DNA of 64,000 bases from Bacteroidota bacterium (GCA_023393375.1 JAEWLI010000074.1:1-64000); one strand, 5' to 3'. Counted from the first letter of the stretch, positions 36,821-45,938 are shown. The notes: generated by a model from the sequence alone, not told the origin. Program-made: numbers and translations.

Positions 36821-37723
36821 TTATATTGTCAACCTTTTTATATTTAATTTGCTCAGATCTTTTACACCAACCTTCAACTCATCAGCAAAATTAATGTAAG
36901 GGATATCTTCAGGTTTCGATCCAAACATCATAGCTGCAGCTGCATCCGCAGCTACCATGTCAGTAGAAATGATTTGTGATTTCATTGGCACTAAATCATC
37001 GACAGAGACGCCTCTTGGGCCGTTTCTTTTCATCACAGCATATGCATCTATTATATTCAAATCTGGTTTTCTGAATGTGGCAAAATCAGCAATACACTGA
37101 TGTAAATTATTTCTGTGCCAGAATCCCCTATCCCAAACAATCCCCATGAGGTTTTTCATCGCAACTGTGAGTTTGGTAGACGAATGATGTTTTAAAACAG
37201 GCACATTTATAAAAACGTCGGATGATAAAATCAATTCATGTACTTTTGCCGATTTTAACACTTTACCCCCCACTTCGACACTCTGATAAAAGTTTTCGGT
37301 ATTTCCACCAACTATTTTCCCGCCGGCATCTTTAGTTGCTCTTTCAATTCCACTATTTGTATAACATCTGGTCCATGTATCACATGTATGGTCAAATACA
37401 AAAACTTCCTTTGCTCCGGCATTCAGACAATGTTCTATGATTCTATGTACTAACTTAGGATTGGTATTGGCAGCTTTTTCTGGTTCTGCATCCCAGCCAA
37501 TGTTAGGTTTTACTACCACCGTTTGACCTCTTTTAACAAACCTCGACATGCCGCCAATAGCTTCAATCGCTTTGTTGAACATATCTGTTGCTTCGCCCCC
37601 TTTTATTGCTACAAGGTCTACAGGATTGAATGCCATGGCTGACAGATTTCCAAACATACTCGTAGCCAAACCTAGCGACAACCCGGCACCGGCGGTCTTT
37701 TGAATAAATTTTCTCCTATCCAT
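36821..37723 (-). CDS. Tat-exported DUF362 protein
   Basis: The 300-residue protein has an N-terminal twin-arginine signal, MDRRKFIQKTAGAGLSLGLA, implying export of a folded, cofactor-bearing protein. The DUF362 core (about 40-300) has VVKPNIGWDAEPEKAANTNP (about 69-88), NVPVLKHHSSTKLTVAMKNL (about 175-194) and STDMVAADAAAAMMFG. Family members are linked to iron-sulfur or oxidoreductive roles but lack a known reaction. It lies 4 bp upstream of the polyferredoxin gene and is likely its periplasmic partner. Confidence 0.9.
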   Translation of the reverse strand: MDRRKFIQKTAGAGLSLGLATSMFGNLSAMAFNPVDLVAIKGGEATDMFNKAIEAIGGMSRFVKRGQTVVVKPNIGWDAEPEKAANTNPKLVHRIIEHCLNAGAKEVFVFDHTCDTWTRCYTNSGIERATKDAGGKIVGGNTENFYQSVEVGGKVLKSAKVHELILSSDVFINVPVLKHHSSTKLTVAMKNLMGIVWDRGFWHRNNLHQCIADFATFRKPDLNIIDAYAVMKRNGPRGVSVDDLVPMKSQIISTDMVAADAAAAMMFGSKPEDIPYINFADELKVGVKDLSKLNIKRLTI

Positions 37724-37984
37724 TATTTATCAGTGATTAGTATATGAAAGATCCTTGAACAATTCATAAAATTAAAGCAATAGCCAGTAAAAAAACATGA
37801 CATAAATCAGAAGAACGTAAGTGTGTAGTTAATGAAGTGTTAAAGAGATCAGCCTTAAAAAGGGGGTAAATTGAGTTTTGAATGTTGATTGCTACTAAAC
37901 CGAGAAAAGAAGGAACAATGCAAAACTCATAAATATCTTAAGGCTTTTCACTGACAAAATGGCATTTTTAATATTGAAGTTTAT

Positions 37985-37992
37985 TATCTTTG
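37985..37992 (+). promoter_or_regulatory. Promoter -7 element of miaB
   Basis: TATCTTTG, an exact TAnnTTTG match, lies between the earliest in-frame start (37959) and ATG 38013. If used, it rules out the upstream start and supports ATG 38013. Confidence 0.55.
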
Positions 37993-38012
37993 CCGTCCGG
38001 AAATTGAGGATT

Positions 38013-39431
38013 ATGGAAAATTTGATTAAGGACATCGGAATATTAAGGGAGGAGAAAAAATCCACATGTGAAACCTTAAAAGTATCAGAAGAACAAAATA
38101 CAGGTAAAAAAAGAAAATTATACATCGAAAGCTACGGATGTCAAATGAATTTTTCTGATTCGGAAATTGTGATGTCTGTCATGCAAAAAGACGGCTTTGA
38201 TTCTACATCTGATTATACCATAGCAGATGCTATATTTATCAATACCTGTTCCATCCGTGAAAAAGCAGAACAAACTGTACGCAAACGATTGTCTGAGTTC
38301 AATTCTTTAAAAAAGAAAAACCCGGGATTGATCATAGGCGTGTTGGGATGTATGGCAGAGCGTTTAAAACAACAATTTCTTGAAGAAGAAAAGATTGTAG
38401 ATATTGTAGCTGGGCCTGATGCTTATCGTGATTTGCCCAAGTTGGTATTGCAAGTCGATGAAGGATCCAAAGCTATTAATACCTTTTTATCAAGGGAAGA
38501 AACCTATGCTGACATTAGCCCCATACGCTTGAATAGTAATGGCATTACGGCTTTTATCTCTATCATGCGTGGTTGCGACAATATGTGTTCTTTTTGTGTG
38601 GTTCCCTTTACCAGGGGCAGGGAAAGAAGTCGGGATCCACATTCCATAGTACGGGAAGCTCAATATTTATATGATAATGGGTACCGTGAGGTTACCCTAT
38701 TAGGGCAGAATGTGGATTCTTACAAGTGGATCACTGACAATGAAAATGTAAATTTTGCAGGACTTCTCGAAAGAGTAGCTCAAGTTCATCCTGATTTACG
38801 GGTCCGGTTTTCAACCTCTCATCCGAAAGATATGACAGATGAGGTGCTTTATACAATGAAAAAATATGATAACATCTGTAAATACATTCACCTACCAGCT
38901 CAAAGTGGCAATACCAGAATATTGGAACTAATGAAAAGAACTTATACCAGGGAATGGTATATTGAAAGAATAGATGCCATCAGGAGGATTTTAGGCAACG
39001 AATGTGGTATTTCATCTGACGTGATAGCCGGATTTTGTTCAGAAACGGAAGAGGAACATCAGGATACACTTTCATTGATGGATTATGCTAAATACGATTT
39101 CTCCTATATGTTCATGTATTCGGAAAGACCTGGCACTTACGCTGAAAAAAAATTGGATGATGATATTCCAGAAATCGTGAAAAAAAGAAGATTACAGGAA
39201 ATCATTGATAAACAACAACAGTTGTCCCTAGAAAGAAATAAACTCGATCTCAACAAAGTCCATAAGGTATTAGTAGAAGGTGTTTCAAAAAAATCGTCAG
39301 AACATATGCAAGGTCGAAACAGTGCAAATAAAGTAGTGGTTTTCCCTAGAAAAGCTTTTTTACCGGGACAATATGTAGAGGTAATAGTGACGGATTGTAC
39401 TTCTGCCACTTTGATGGGCACCTCCATTTAA
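38013..39431 (+). CDS. miaB: tRNA-2-methylthio-N6-dimethylallyladenosine synthase MiaB
   Basis: The product has 472 residues from ATG 38013. The N-terminal MTTase domain has the cluster Cys in ESYGCQMNFSDSE, FINTCSIREKAEQ and GVLGCMAERL. The radical-SAM core carries CxxxCxxC as RGCDNMCSFCVVPFTRG (about residues 183-199), followed by EVTLLGQNVDSYKW. A TRAM domain ends the protein (VEGVSKKSSEHMQGR). It adds the methylthio group to i6A37 of tRNAs, using SAM and two [4Fe-4S] clusters. It is followed 34 bp later by the sigma-54 activator, in the same direction. Confidence 0.96.
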   Translation: MENLIKDIGILREEKKSTCETLKVSEEQNTGKKRKLYIESYGCQMNFSDSEIVMSVMQKDGFDSTSDYTIADAIFINTCSIREKAEQTVRKRLSEFNSLKKKNPGLIIGVLGCMAERLKQQFLEEEKIVDIVAGPDAYRDLPKLVLQVDEGSKAINTFLSREETYADISPIRLNSNGITAFISIMRGCDNMCSFCVVPFTRGRERSRDPHSIVREAQYLYDNGYREVTLLGQNVDSYKWITDNENVNFAGLLERVAQVHPDLRVRFSTSHPKDMTDEVLYTMKKYDNICKYIHLPAQSGNTRILELMKRTYTREWYIERIDAIRRILGNECGISSDVIAGFCSETEEEHQDTLSLMDYAKYDFSYMFMYSERPGTYAEKKLDDDIPEIVKKRRLQEIIDKQQQLSLERNKLDLNKVHKVLVEGVSKKSSEHMQGRNSANKVVVFPRKAFLPGQYVEVIVTDCTSATLMGTSI

Positions 39432-39465
39432 TAAATTAATTTACTGCTGATCTAATTTTAAAAAC

Positions 39466-40770
39466 GTGAGAGAACAGGATATCTTATCAATAAAACAGCG
39501 ATTTGAGATCATTGGTAATTCTCCTTTGCTCAATCATGCCATCGAGGTGGCGGCACAGGTAGCCCCTACCGATATGACAGCATTAATTACCGGAGAAAGT
39601 GGGAGTGGGAAAGAATCTTTTTCCAAAATAATTCACCAATTAAGTATGCGAAAGCATGGTCCTTTTATTGCCGTTAATTGCGGTGCCATTCCTGAAGGGA
39701 CTATTGATTCAGAATTATTTGGACATGAAAAGGGCTCATTTACTGGAGCATACGAAACCAGAAAAGGGTATTTTGAAGTCACGAATGGCGGCACAATTTT
39801 TCTCGATGAAATTGGTGAAATGCCACTTAATACCCAGGCAAGGTTGTTGAGGGTGCTGGAGTATGGGGAGTTTATAAAAGTTGGTTCTTCAAAAGTTCAG
39901 AAAACAGATGTAAGAGTGGTAGCTGCTACCAATAAAATATTGGATGAGGCAATTCAAAAAGGAAAATTCCGTGAAGATTTATATTATCGGTTAAGTACAG
40001 TACCCATCTTTGTGCCGCCTTTAAGAGAAAGAGGTGAAGATATCTTTTTACTATTCAGAAAATTTGCCATAGACTTCGCAGAAAAATATCGCACCAAGCC
40101 AGTAGTTTTAACAGATGAGTCCAAAACACTTTTACTGAGCTATCGATTTCCAGGAAATATAAGGCAATTAAAGAATTTGGTGGAACAGATGTCTGTGTTG
40201 TCAATAGAGCGAGAGATCAATTCTGAGATGTTGGTAAAATTTTTACCTAAAGAAAAATCAAATTTACCTACCCTGTATCAGGATTTAAATAAACGTCCGG
40301 AAGGATTTACCGAAAGAGACCTACTTTATAAAATATTATTCGATATGAAAAAGGATGTAACAGATTTAAAAAAGCTGGTACATCAAATATTGAAGCAGGG
40401 GGATTATAGTGATGATATCATCCAGGAAAATCAGGATCTATTTCATAATATGGGTGCTGAAATAAAACAGGACCCTCATGTTCCATCAACCTTTCTTTTA
40501 TCAGATGCCAACTCGAATAAATCATTTGAGATTCCTCATATTAGAACGACTTCCCCTTATAATGACCATCGTGAAAAGGAAGAAATTGAGGATATTTCGC
40601 ATGAAACCGAATTAGATGAATCACTGTCTATTGAGAAAAAAGAGAAGGAACTGATTATCAGAGCACTTCAGAAAAATCATAATAAAAGAAAATATGCAGC
40701 TCAAGATCTTGGAATCTCTGAACGGACGTTATATAGGAAAATCAAACAGTATGCATTGGAAGATATTTAA
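39466..40770 (+). CDS. Sigma-54 interacting transcriptional activator
   Basis: The 434-residue AAA+ activator starts with GTG. Walker A is ITGESGSGKESF (about 44-55), the sigma-54 contact loop reads GSFTGAYE rather than the usual GAFTGA, and Walker B is GGTIFLDEIGEMP. The arginine-finger region is FREDLYYRLSTVPIFVPPLR. A C-terminal Fis-type HTH follows (RKYAAQDLGISERTLYRKI). There is no N-terminal receiver or sensor domain, so activity is probably controlled by level or partner binding. It overlaps lptE by 20 bp. The miaB / activator / lptE order is familiar from other Bacteroidota. Confidence 0.92.
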   Translation: MREQDILSIKQRFEIIGNSPLLNHAIEVAAQVAPTDMTALITGESGSGKESFSKIIHQLSMRKHGPFIAVNCGAIPEGTIDSELFGHEKGSFTGAYETRKGYFEVTNGGTIFLDEIGEMPLNTQARLLRVLEYGEFIKVGSSKVQKTDVRVVAATNKILDEAIQKGKFREDLYYRLSTVPIFVPPLRERGEDIFLLFRKFAIDFAEKYRTKPVVLTDESKTLLLSYRFPGNIRQLKNLVEQMSVLSIEREINSEMLVKFLPKEKSNLPTLYQDLNKRPEGFTERDLLYKILFDMKKDVTDLKKLVHQILKQGDYSDDIIQENQDLFHNMGAEIKQDPHVPSTFLLSDANSNKSFEIPHIRTTSPYNDHREKEEIEDISHETELDESLSIEKKEKELIIRALQKNHNKRKYAAQDLGISERTLYRKIKQYALEDI

Positions 40771-41287
40771 TCTTATTGGGATTTTGTTGTCATGTTTTTT
40801 GGTTCAAAGTTGTGGTGTATATTCTTTATCGGGTATTGCCATTGACTATTCCAAAATCCAAACCATTACCATTGAAAATTTCTATGATGAAACTGCAGGA
40901 GGCCCACCCAATATTGCACAAGTATTTTCTGAGCAATTGCGGGATTATTACCAACAAAATACACAACTTGACCTTTTGGATAATGACGGGCATCTTCAAT
41001 TACTTGGCTCAATCAGTGATTACAGAATATCGCCTGTAGCTCAAACTGCCTCTGGAGACCCCAATAGACCTGATGTGGCGCAAGCACAGCGTCTTACCAT
41101 TAGTGTAAAGGTTTCATATATTAATAATGTTGATCCAGAACAGAGTTTTGAAAATAGAAGTTTTTCTTTTTATGAAGATTATGATCCGGAATCTCAACAA
41201 CTTAGCCAGGTGGAAAATGATTTGATCGAAACTATTTTTACACAAATTGTATATGATATTTTCAATGCGACAGTAGCTAACTGGTAA
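40751..41287 (+). CDS. lptE: LPS assembly lipoprotein LptE
   Basis: The product has 178 residues from ATG 40751; an earlier in-frame start at 40694 lies well inside the sigma-54 gene and would not give a signal peptide. The lipoprotein signal ends LLSCFLVQSC. GVYSLSGIAIDYSKIQTIT follows, then a beta strand set and the FSEQLRDYYQQNTQLDLLDN helix. This is the Bacteroidota LptE pattern. It plugs the LptD barrel to place LPS in the outer membrane. LptD is not in the window. Confidence 0.9.
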   Translation: MHWKIFNLIGILLSCFLVQSCGVYSLSGIAIDYSKIQTITIENFYDETAGGPPNIAQVFSEQLRDYYQQNTQLDLLDNDGHLQLLGSISDYRISPVAQTASGDPNRPDVAQAQRLTISVKVSYINNVDPEQSFENRSFSFYEDYDPESQQLSQVENDLIETIFTQIVYDIFNATVANW

Positions 41288-41323
41288 TTAAAGATAGATT
41301 CAATTATTGAATTTCAACCATAA

Positions 41324-42367
41324 ATGCTTTATATTGCAGCCGTGAATCAGGAAAAATTTCAAACATACATTTCTAATCCATCTGAATTATCTGAAGAAGA
41401 TATTCCGTTATTGGAAGCATATGTTGAAAAATATCCCTTCTGCCAGATTGGACATATTTTATTGGCAAAACTTTCCAAAGAGTATAACCATCCCGATAAA
41501 ACATTGAAATTGAACCATGCAGCTTTACGTACCGTAAACAGGGCTGTGTTAAAAAATATTATGGAAAATGGCTGGAGCAGTTTACCTCATAATCCTGAAC
41601 CCCCTCCTGCTGAAAGTCAACTTACCGAAACCATTACAGAAAACACAACGGAAGTGGATTTCAACAATCAGGATGAACAATCCGGAAGTGTTATAACTAA
41701 AGATCAGTCAGAATTTAATACGCCAGATACCAGCGACCCCGAAATTGCTATCACGGAAACAGAATTGCAGGATGATTCAAATACCAAGACAGATATACCT
41801 GAATCAGAAAATTCAAACACAGGATTTTTCGAAACTGAGATTGAAAAGCCGACATCAGATCAGGCTCCTGATTCAGAATCTATTTATTCTGATGTTACCG
41901 ATCAGATAATTGTAGCTATTGCTGAGAATAAAATACTTCGTGAAAAACTTCAAAATATGAATGCTGATGATATAGAAATTGTGGGCAATACAGCTGAAGA
42001 AGACAATAAAACTCAACAAGATGAAGTTATACCCGAGTCACCTAATACTTCTTTGGATTCGGAAGGGGAAAATGAGGGTGATCTTAGAAAAAAACAGCAG
42101 TTTGAGATAATAGACAACTTCATTATTAATGAAAGCTCTTTGGTCAAGCGCAAACTGAAAGTTCCCGAAGGCCCTCAAAAGCCTCAAGAAGATCTGTCTT
42201 TGAAAAGCTCATCATTAAATGATGAACTGATTTCGGAAAACCTGGCAATAATTATGAAAGATCAGGGAAAAATAGATAAGGCTATTGACATTTATAAAAA
42301 ATTAATTTGGAAATTTCCCCAAAAAAAGGCTTACTTTGCATCTTTAATTGAAGAGTTAAAAAAATAA
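41324..42367 (+). CDS. Acidic protein with a C-terminal TPR-like unit
   Basis: The 347-residue protein has an N-terminal helical part (about 1-80, YVEKYPFCQIGHILLAKLSK, as in Bacteroidota tetratricopeptide-like proteins). A long Glu/Asp/Thr/Ser-rich, probably disordered middle follows (about 90-270). A closing TPR-like segment, SENLAIIMKDQGKIDKAIDI, precedes YKKLIWKFPQKKAYF. There is no signal peptide, so it is probably cytoplasmic. I do not know the function. It lies between lptE (36 bp upstream) and secG (4 bp downstream), so it belongs to that operon. Confidence 0.75.
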   Translation: MLYIAAVNQEKFQTYISNPSELSEEDIPLLEAYVEKYPFCQIGHILLAKLSKEYNHPDKTLKLNHAALRTVNRAVLKNIMENGWSSLPHNPEPPPAESQLTETITENTTEVDFNNQDEQSGSVITKDQSEFNTPDTSDPEIAITETELQDDSNTKTDIPESENSNTGFFETEIEKPTSDQAPDSESIYSDVTDQIIVAIAENKILREKLQNMNADDIEIVGNTAEEDNKTQQDEVIPESPNTSLDSEGENEGDLRKKQQFEIIDNFIINESSLVKRKLKVPEGPQKPQEDLSLKSSSLNDELISENLAIIMKDQGKIDKAIDIYKKLIWKFPQKKAYFASLIEELKK

Positions 42368-42371
42368 AACT

Positions 42372-42755
42372 ATGTGGTTTACTTTATCCATTACAATTAC
42401 ATTGATTGCTGCCGTTTTACTGATCCTGGTGGTATTGGCGCAGAATCCTAAAGGTGGGGGATTATCCAGTACTTTTGGTGGTTCAGGTGGGCAGTTGATA
42501 GGGGTGAAAAAAACATCTGACTTGTTAGAAAAACTGACCTGGGGATTGGCTATTACCATTGTTATATTCAGCCTTACTTCAAGTTTTGTTTTAAGGGATG
42601 CTGCACCCGCTCGAAATGCCACTACTCCGAACATACAAGAGGCAGAACAACAACGGCCTGAACCATTTGGTCCATTGTTCGATGAAATTCCAGAAGATCA
42701 ACAAAATGATGGTCAGGAATTATTAATTCCAGAAGAAGACACTTTGAATAATTAA
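42372..42755 (+). CDS. secG: Preprotein translocase subunit SecG
   Basis: The 127-residue protein has two TM helices (about 5-26 and 53-75). Between them is the SecG signature LVVLAQNPKGGGLSSTFGG with the Gly/Ser-rich loop. An acidic cytoplasmic tail follows (about 85-127), typical of Bacteroidota SecG. It assists SecYE during export. It starts 4 bp after the acidic TPR gene and ends at a strong terminator. Confidence 0.95.
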   Translation: MWFTLSITITLIAAVLLILVVLAQNPKGGGLSSTFGGSGGQLIGVKKTSDLLEKLTWGLAITIVIFSLTSSFVLRDAAPARNATTPNIQEAEQQRPEPFGPLFDEIPEDQQNDGQELLIPEEDTLNN

Positions 42756-42784
42756 CTCATTGTTGAATCAATATTATAAAGAAT

Positions 42785-42816
42785 AAACGCCGGACAATTT
42801 AATCCGGCGTTTTTTT
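42785..42816 (+). terminator. Terminator of the secG operon
   Basis: AAACGCCGGA pairs perfectly with TCCGGCGTTT (42803-42812), followed by a T-run. Confidence 0.9.
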
Positions 42817-42870
42817 ATCCATTTACCTACCTAAAATAATCCCTTAATCAACCCTCGTCAACAGCACTCA

Positions 42871-43593
42871 TCAATAGGAGTGACTTGAATTAATATATTT
42901 GACCAACAATCGTTTTGCCACCGGAAACAAGGTTTGTTCAAAAGGCAGCTTAACCTTCGCCATGACCAGGTAAGTAGCAGGGTTGGGGAAATAATTGTAT
43001 TTCCGGATCAATTCCAGTTTAAGATTCTCATAAGTATGTGATATACTTTTGTTTACCGTCTCCAGGTATTCCGTATGTACTCCTCGAAATGTTTCATTGG
43101 CATTTTCAAATACCGTAATCAGATACCGGTAAACCGCCATATCTGTCTTTTCTATTTGATTGATCAACAAATAACCTTCTTTGGCATAAAGTGGTGATAC
43201 ACCAATGGGAGCAATCTCAACATGATCTTCCACAAATTCATAAATATCCTTGCCCTCATCTAATAAGTCTTTGAATTTGCCTAATGAGAAATCCAAAATG
43301 TCTTCGATTTCTTTCATCACATCATCATCGTCTATTATTTTTTTATAAGTAATTTGGAGTTTTTCAAAATCAGCTTTCGAAATTACTTTGGGAAAATTTT
43401 CATAAATCAGTTTTTTGTTTTCCTTGATACTAAGTAGATTTTTGTAATGGAATACCAAATCCGATAGAAATGGGTACAAGATGTATTGATTAAAACTTTC
43501 TTTTACATCTTGTAAATAAGCCATTACCACATATTTTTTATACTCATAATCAATTAATCCGTGCGTAAGCCAATCTTTTGGTAATTCATTCAT
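42871..43593 (-). CDS. Conserved helical protein of unknown function
   Basis: The 240-residue protein has no signal peptide or TM helix and is rich in Lys, Glu and aromatic residues. Blocks such as DWLTHGLIDYEYKKYVVMAY (about 6-25), VMKEIEDILDFSLGKFKDLL and NYFPNPATYLVMAKVKLPFE (about 202-221) look conserved, but I do not recognise the family. It sits between the secG terminator and groES, transcribed away from groES. It may be a soluble cytoplasmic factor. Confidence 0.7.
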   Translation of the reverse strand: MNELPKDWLTHGLIDYEYKKYVVMAYLQDVKESFNQYILYPFLSDLVFHYKNLLSIKENKKLIYENFPKVISKADFEKLQITYKKIIDDDDVMKEIEDILDFSLGKFKDLLDEGKDIYEFVEDHVEIAPIGVSPLYAKEGYLLINQIEKTDMAVYRYLITVFENANETFRGVHTEYLETVNKSISHTYENLKLELIRKYNYFPNPATYLVMAKVKLPFEQTLFPVAKRLLVKYINSSHSY

Positions 43594-43735
43594 AATTATC
43601 CCAAGTTTAAAATTCTATATTACAAATTAATTAAGATGTCCTGAAAGTCAATACTTAAACCCATTAGTGTCAGGTTTTTCATTACATTAACGAATTTCCT
43701 GCAAAAGTGGCAGTAAATATTGCCAAAAATTAAGT

Positions 43736-43751
43736 TGGCATAAGAAATGCA
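43736..43751 (+). promoter_or_regulatory. Sigma-54-like -24/-12 element upstream of groES
   Basis: TGGCATAAGAAATGCA fits the TGGCACGnnnnTTGCW spacing, with the GG and GC dinucleotides 12 bp apart (43737 and 43749). It lies 52 bp before groES ATG 43804. Use of RpoN is inference. Confidence 0.4.
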
Positions 43752-43803
43752 ATTCCATTGTCCATTGAAAGATTCGAGTTTTAACTAAAAAATGATTAAT
43801 AAA

Positions 43804-44082
43804 ATGTCAACAGTAAACATCAAACCTCTTGCAGACAGGGTTCTTGTAGAACCAGCTGCGGCAGAAGAAAAAACAGCATCAGGAATTATTATTCCCGATA
43901 CAGCCAAAGAAAAACCACAAAAAGGCGAAGTAGTGGCAGTGGGCAATGGTAAGAAAGATGAACCATTGACAGTAAAAGTAGGTGATCAGATCCTTTATGG
44001 TAAGTATTCTGGTACTGAAATAACTATTGACGGCAAAGATTATTTAATCATGCGTGAATCTGACATTTTCGCAATCATTTAA
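43804..44082 (+). CDS. groES: Co-chaperonin GroES
   Basis: The product has 92 residues from ATG 43804; an upstream ATG at 43792 would add four residues. The Cpn10 pattern is complete: NIKPLADRVLVEPAAAEEKT, the mobile loop with ASGIIIPDTAKEKPQKGEVV, KVGDQILYGKYSGTEI and YLIMRESDIFAII. It forms the heptameric lid of the GroEL chamber in the cytoplasm. groEL follows 35 bp later. The inverted-repeat CIRCE operator of HrcA-regulated bacteria is not visible upstream. Confidence 0.97.
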   Translation: MSTVNIKPLADRVLVEPAAAEEKTASGIIIPDTAKEKPQKGEVVAVGNGKKDEPLTVKVGDQILYGKYSGTEITIDGKDYLIMRESDIFAII

Positions 44083-44117
44083 CTTTTTATTTTACGAAAA
44101 ACTAAACATTTGTTATT

Positions 44118-45752
44118 ATGGCTAAAGACATTCTTTTTAATACCGATGCTAGGAATAAGCTAAAAAAAGGCGTTGATACAATTGCCGATGCGGTAAAAGT
44201 AACCTTGGGACCTAAAGGCCGGAACGTAATCCTCGACAAAAAATTTGGTGCTCCTACAGTAACCAAAGACGGTGTAACCGTAGCCAAGGACATTGAATTA
44301 AAAGATCCTATCGAAAATATGGGTGCCCAATTGGTAAAAGAAGTGGCATCTAAAACTGCTGACAATGCTGGTGACGGAACAACAACCGCTACTGTATTAA
44401 CAAAAGCTATTTTTAATGGTGGTTTGAAAAACGTAACCGCAGGTGCCAATCCAATGGACCTTAAACGCGGCATTGACAAGGCCGTAACGGCAGTAGTGGC
44501 TCACCTAAGACAAAATTCTAAAACTATCAGCGGATCTAATGAAATCTCCCAGGTTGCTGCTATTTCTGCCAATAACGATGAGGAAATCGGCAAAATGATA
44601 GCAGAAGCTATGGATCAGGTAGGTACTGATGGTGTGATCACTGTGGAAGAAGCAAAAGGAACTGAAACAGAAATCAAAACTGTAGAAGGTATGCAATTCG
44701 ACAGAGGATATCTGTCTCCATATTTTGTGACCAATACAGAAAAAATGGAAGCAGAATTGGATCATCCTTACATCCTGATCTACGATAAGAAGATCTCAAC
44801 CATGAAGGAATTACTTCCAGTGTTGGAAGCAGTGGCCCAAACAGGCAAACCACTCTTGATTATTGCTGAAGATGTAGATGGTGAAGCACTTGCTACATTA
44901 GTGGTAAACAAGATCAGGGGAGCTCTCAAAATTGCTGCTGTAAAAGCTCCTGGCTTTGGTGACAGAAGAAAAGCCATGCTGGAAGATATTGCCATTCTGA
45001 CAGGTGGTACTGTAATCTCTGAAGAAAGAGGTTATAAATTGGAAAATGCTACCATCGATTACCTTGGAACTGCTGAGAAAATCAATATCGATAAAGATAA
45101 CACAACCATCGTAAATGGTAGTGGCAGCAGCGAAGATATTCAAGCCCGTATCCAACAGATCAGAGCTCAAATCGATGTTACTACTTCTGACTACGACAAA
45201 GAAAAACTTCAGGAGAGACTTGCCAAATTATCTGGTGGTGTAGCAATCCTTTACATAGGTGCTGCAACTGAAGTGGAGATGAAAGAAAAGAAAGACAGAG
45301 TAGACGATGCATTGCATGCTACCAGGGCTGCTGTAGAAGAAGGTGTAGTTGCCGGTGGTGGTGTGGCATTGGTTAGAGCAGCTGAAGCACTGACTAACGT
45401 GCCTGTAGATAATGAAGATCAGGGAATTGGTGTATTGATCATAAAAAATGCGCTTGAAGCTCCTTTAAGAATCATTGTTGAAAATGCAGGCATGGAAGGT
45501 TCTGTGGTTGTTCAGAAGGTTAGGGAAGGTAAAGACGATTATGGTTACAATGCACGCACTGACAAATACGAAAACTTATTTGCAGCTGGTGTAATTGATC
45601 CAACTAAAGTTACCCGTCTTGCACTGGAAAATGCAGCTTCTATCGCAGCATTGTTGTTAACTACCGAGTGTGTAGTAGCAGATTCTCCAGAAGATGAAAA
45701 ATCTGCTCCTGCTATGCCTCCAATGGGCGGCGGCATGGGCGGCATGATGTAA
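44118..45752 (+). CDS. groEL: Chaperonin GroEL
   Basis: The 544-residue protein has the Cpn60 signature blocks. These include VKVTLGPKGRNVILDKKFG (about 24-42), the ATP-site DGVTVAKDIELKDP and NAGDGTTTATVL, and AAVEEGVVAGGGVALVRAAE near 404-423. The Gly-Met tail is GGGMGGMM. It is the tetradecameric folding machine with GroES. A clear terminator follows, so groES-groEL form a two-gene operon. Confidence 0.99.
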   Translation: MAKDILFNTDARNKLKKGVDTIADAVKVTLGPKGRNVILDKKFGAPTVTKDGVTVAKDIELKDPIENMGAQLVKEVASKTADNAGDGTTTATVLTKAIFNGGLKNVTAGANPMDLKRGIDKAVTAVVAHLRQNSKTISGSNEISQVAAISANNDEEIGKMIAEAMDQVGTDGVITVEEAKGTETEIKTVEGMQFDRGYLSPYFVTNTEKMEAELDHPYILIYDKKISTMKELLPVLEAVAQTGKPLLIIAEDVDGEALATLVVNKIRGALKIAAVKAPGFGDRRKAMLEDIAILTGGTVISEERGYKLENATIDYLGTAEKINIDKDNTTIVNGSGSSEDIQARIQQIRAQIDVTTSDYDKEKLQERLAKLSGGVAILYIGAATEVEMKEKKDRVDDALHATRAAVEEGVVAGGGVALVRAAEALTNVPVDNEDQGIGVLIIKNALEAPLRIIVENAGMEGSVVVQKVREGKDDYGYNARTDKYENLFAAGVIDPTKVTRLALENAASIAALLLTTECVVADSPEDEKSAPAMPPMGGGMGGMM

Positions 45753-45784
45753 TAATAGCTTATTGAAATTATTAAGTGATATCG

Positions 45785-45818
45785 AAAAACAGGTCTCCAT
45801 GAAGAGGCCTGTTTTTTT
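45785..45818 (+). terminator. Terminator of the groES-groEL operon
   Basis: AAAAACAGG pairs with CCTGTTTTT (45808-45816), with an inner TCTC/GAGG extension and a T-run. Confidence 0.9.
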
Positions 45819-45938
45819 ATTTGGCCTCACTTGCATTTGGTAAAAGAGCTAAATATCTTTACTATTTACCAAGTATAATTCACTTATTTCGTTGTAAGAT
45901 ACGAACGTAGGGAGACTGTTGTCAACTCATCTTTAATT

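Noticed and set aside
43708..43724. Second sigma-54 promoter (TGGCAGTAAATATTGCC)
   Set aside because: The GG and GC dinucleotides are 13 bp apart, one too many. It reads better as a palindrome.
43594..43803. CIRCE operator upstream of groES
   Set aside because: No TTAGCACTC inverted repeat is present.
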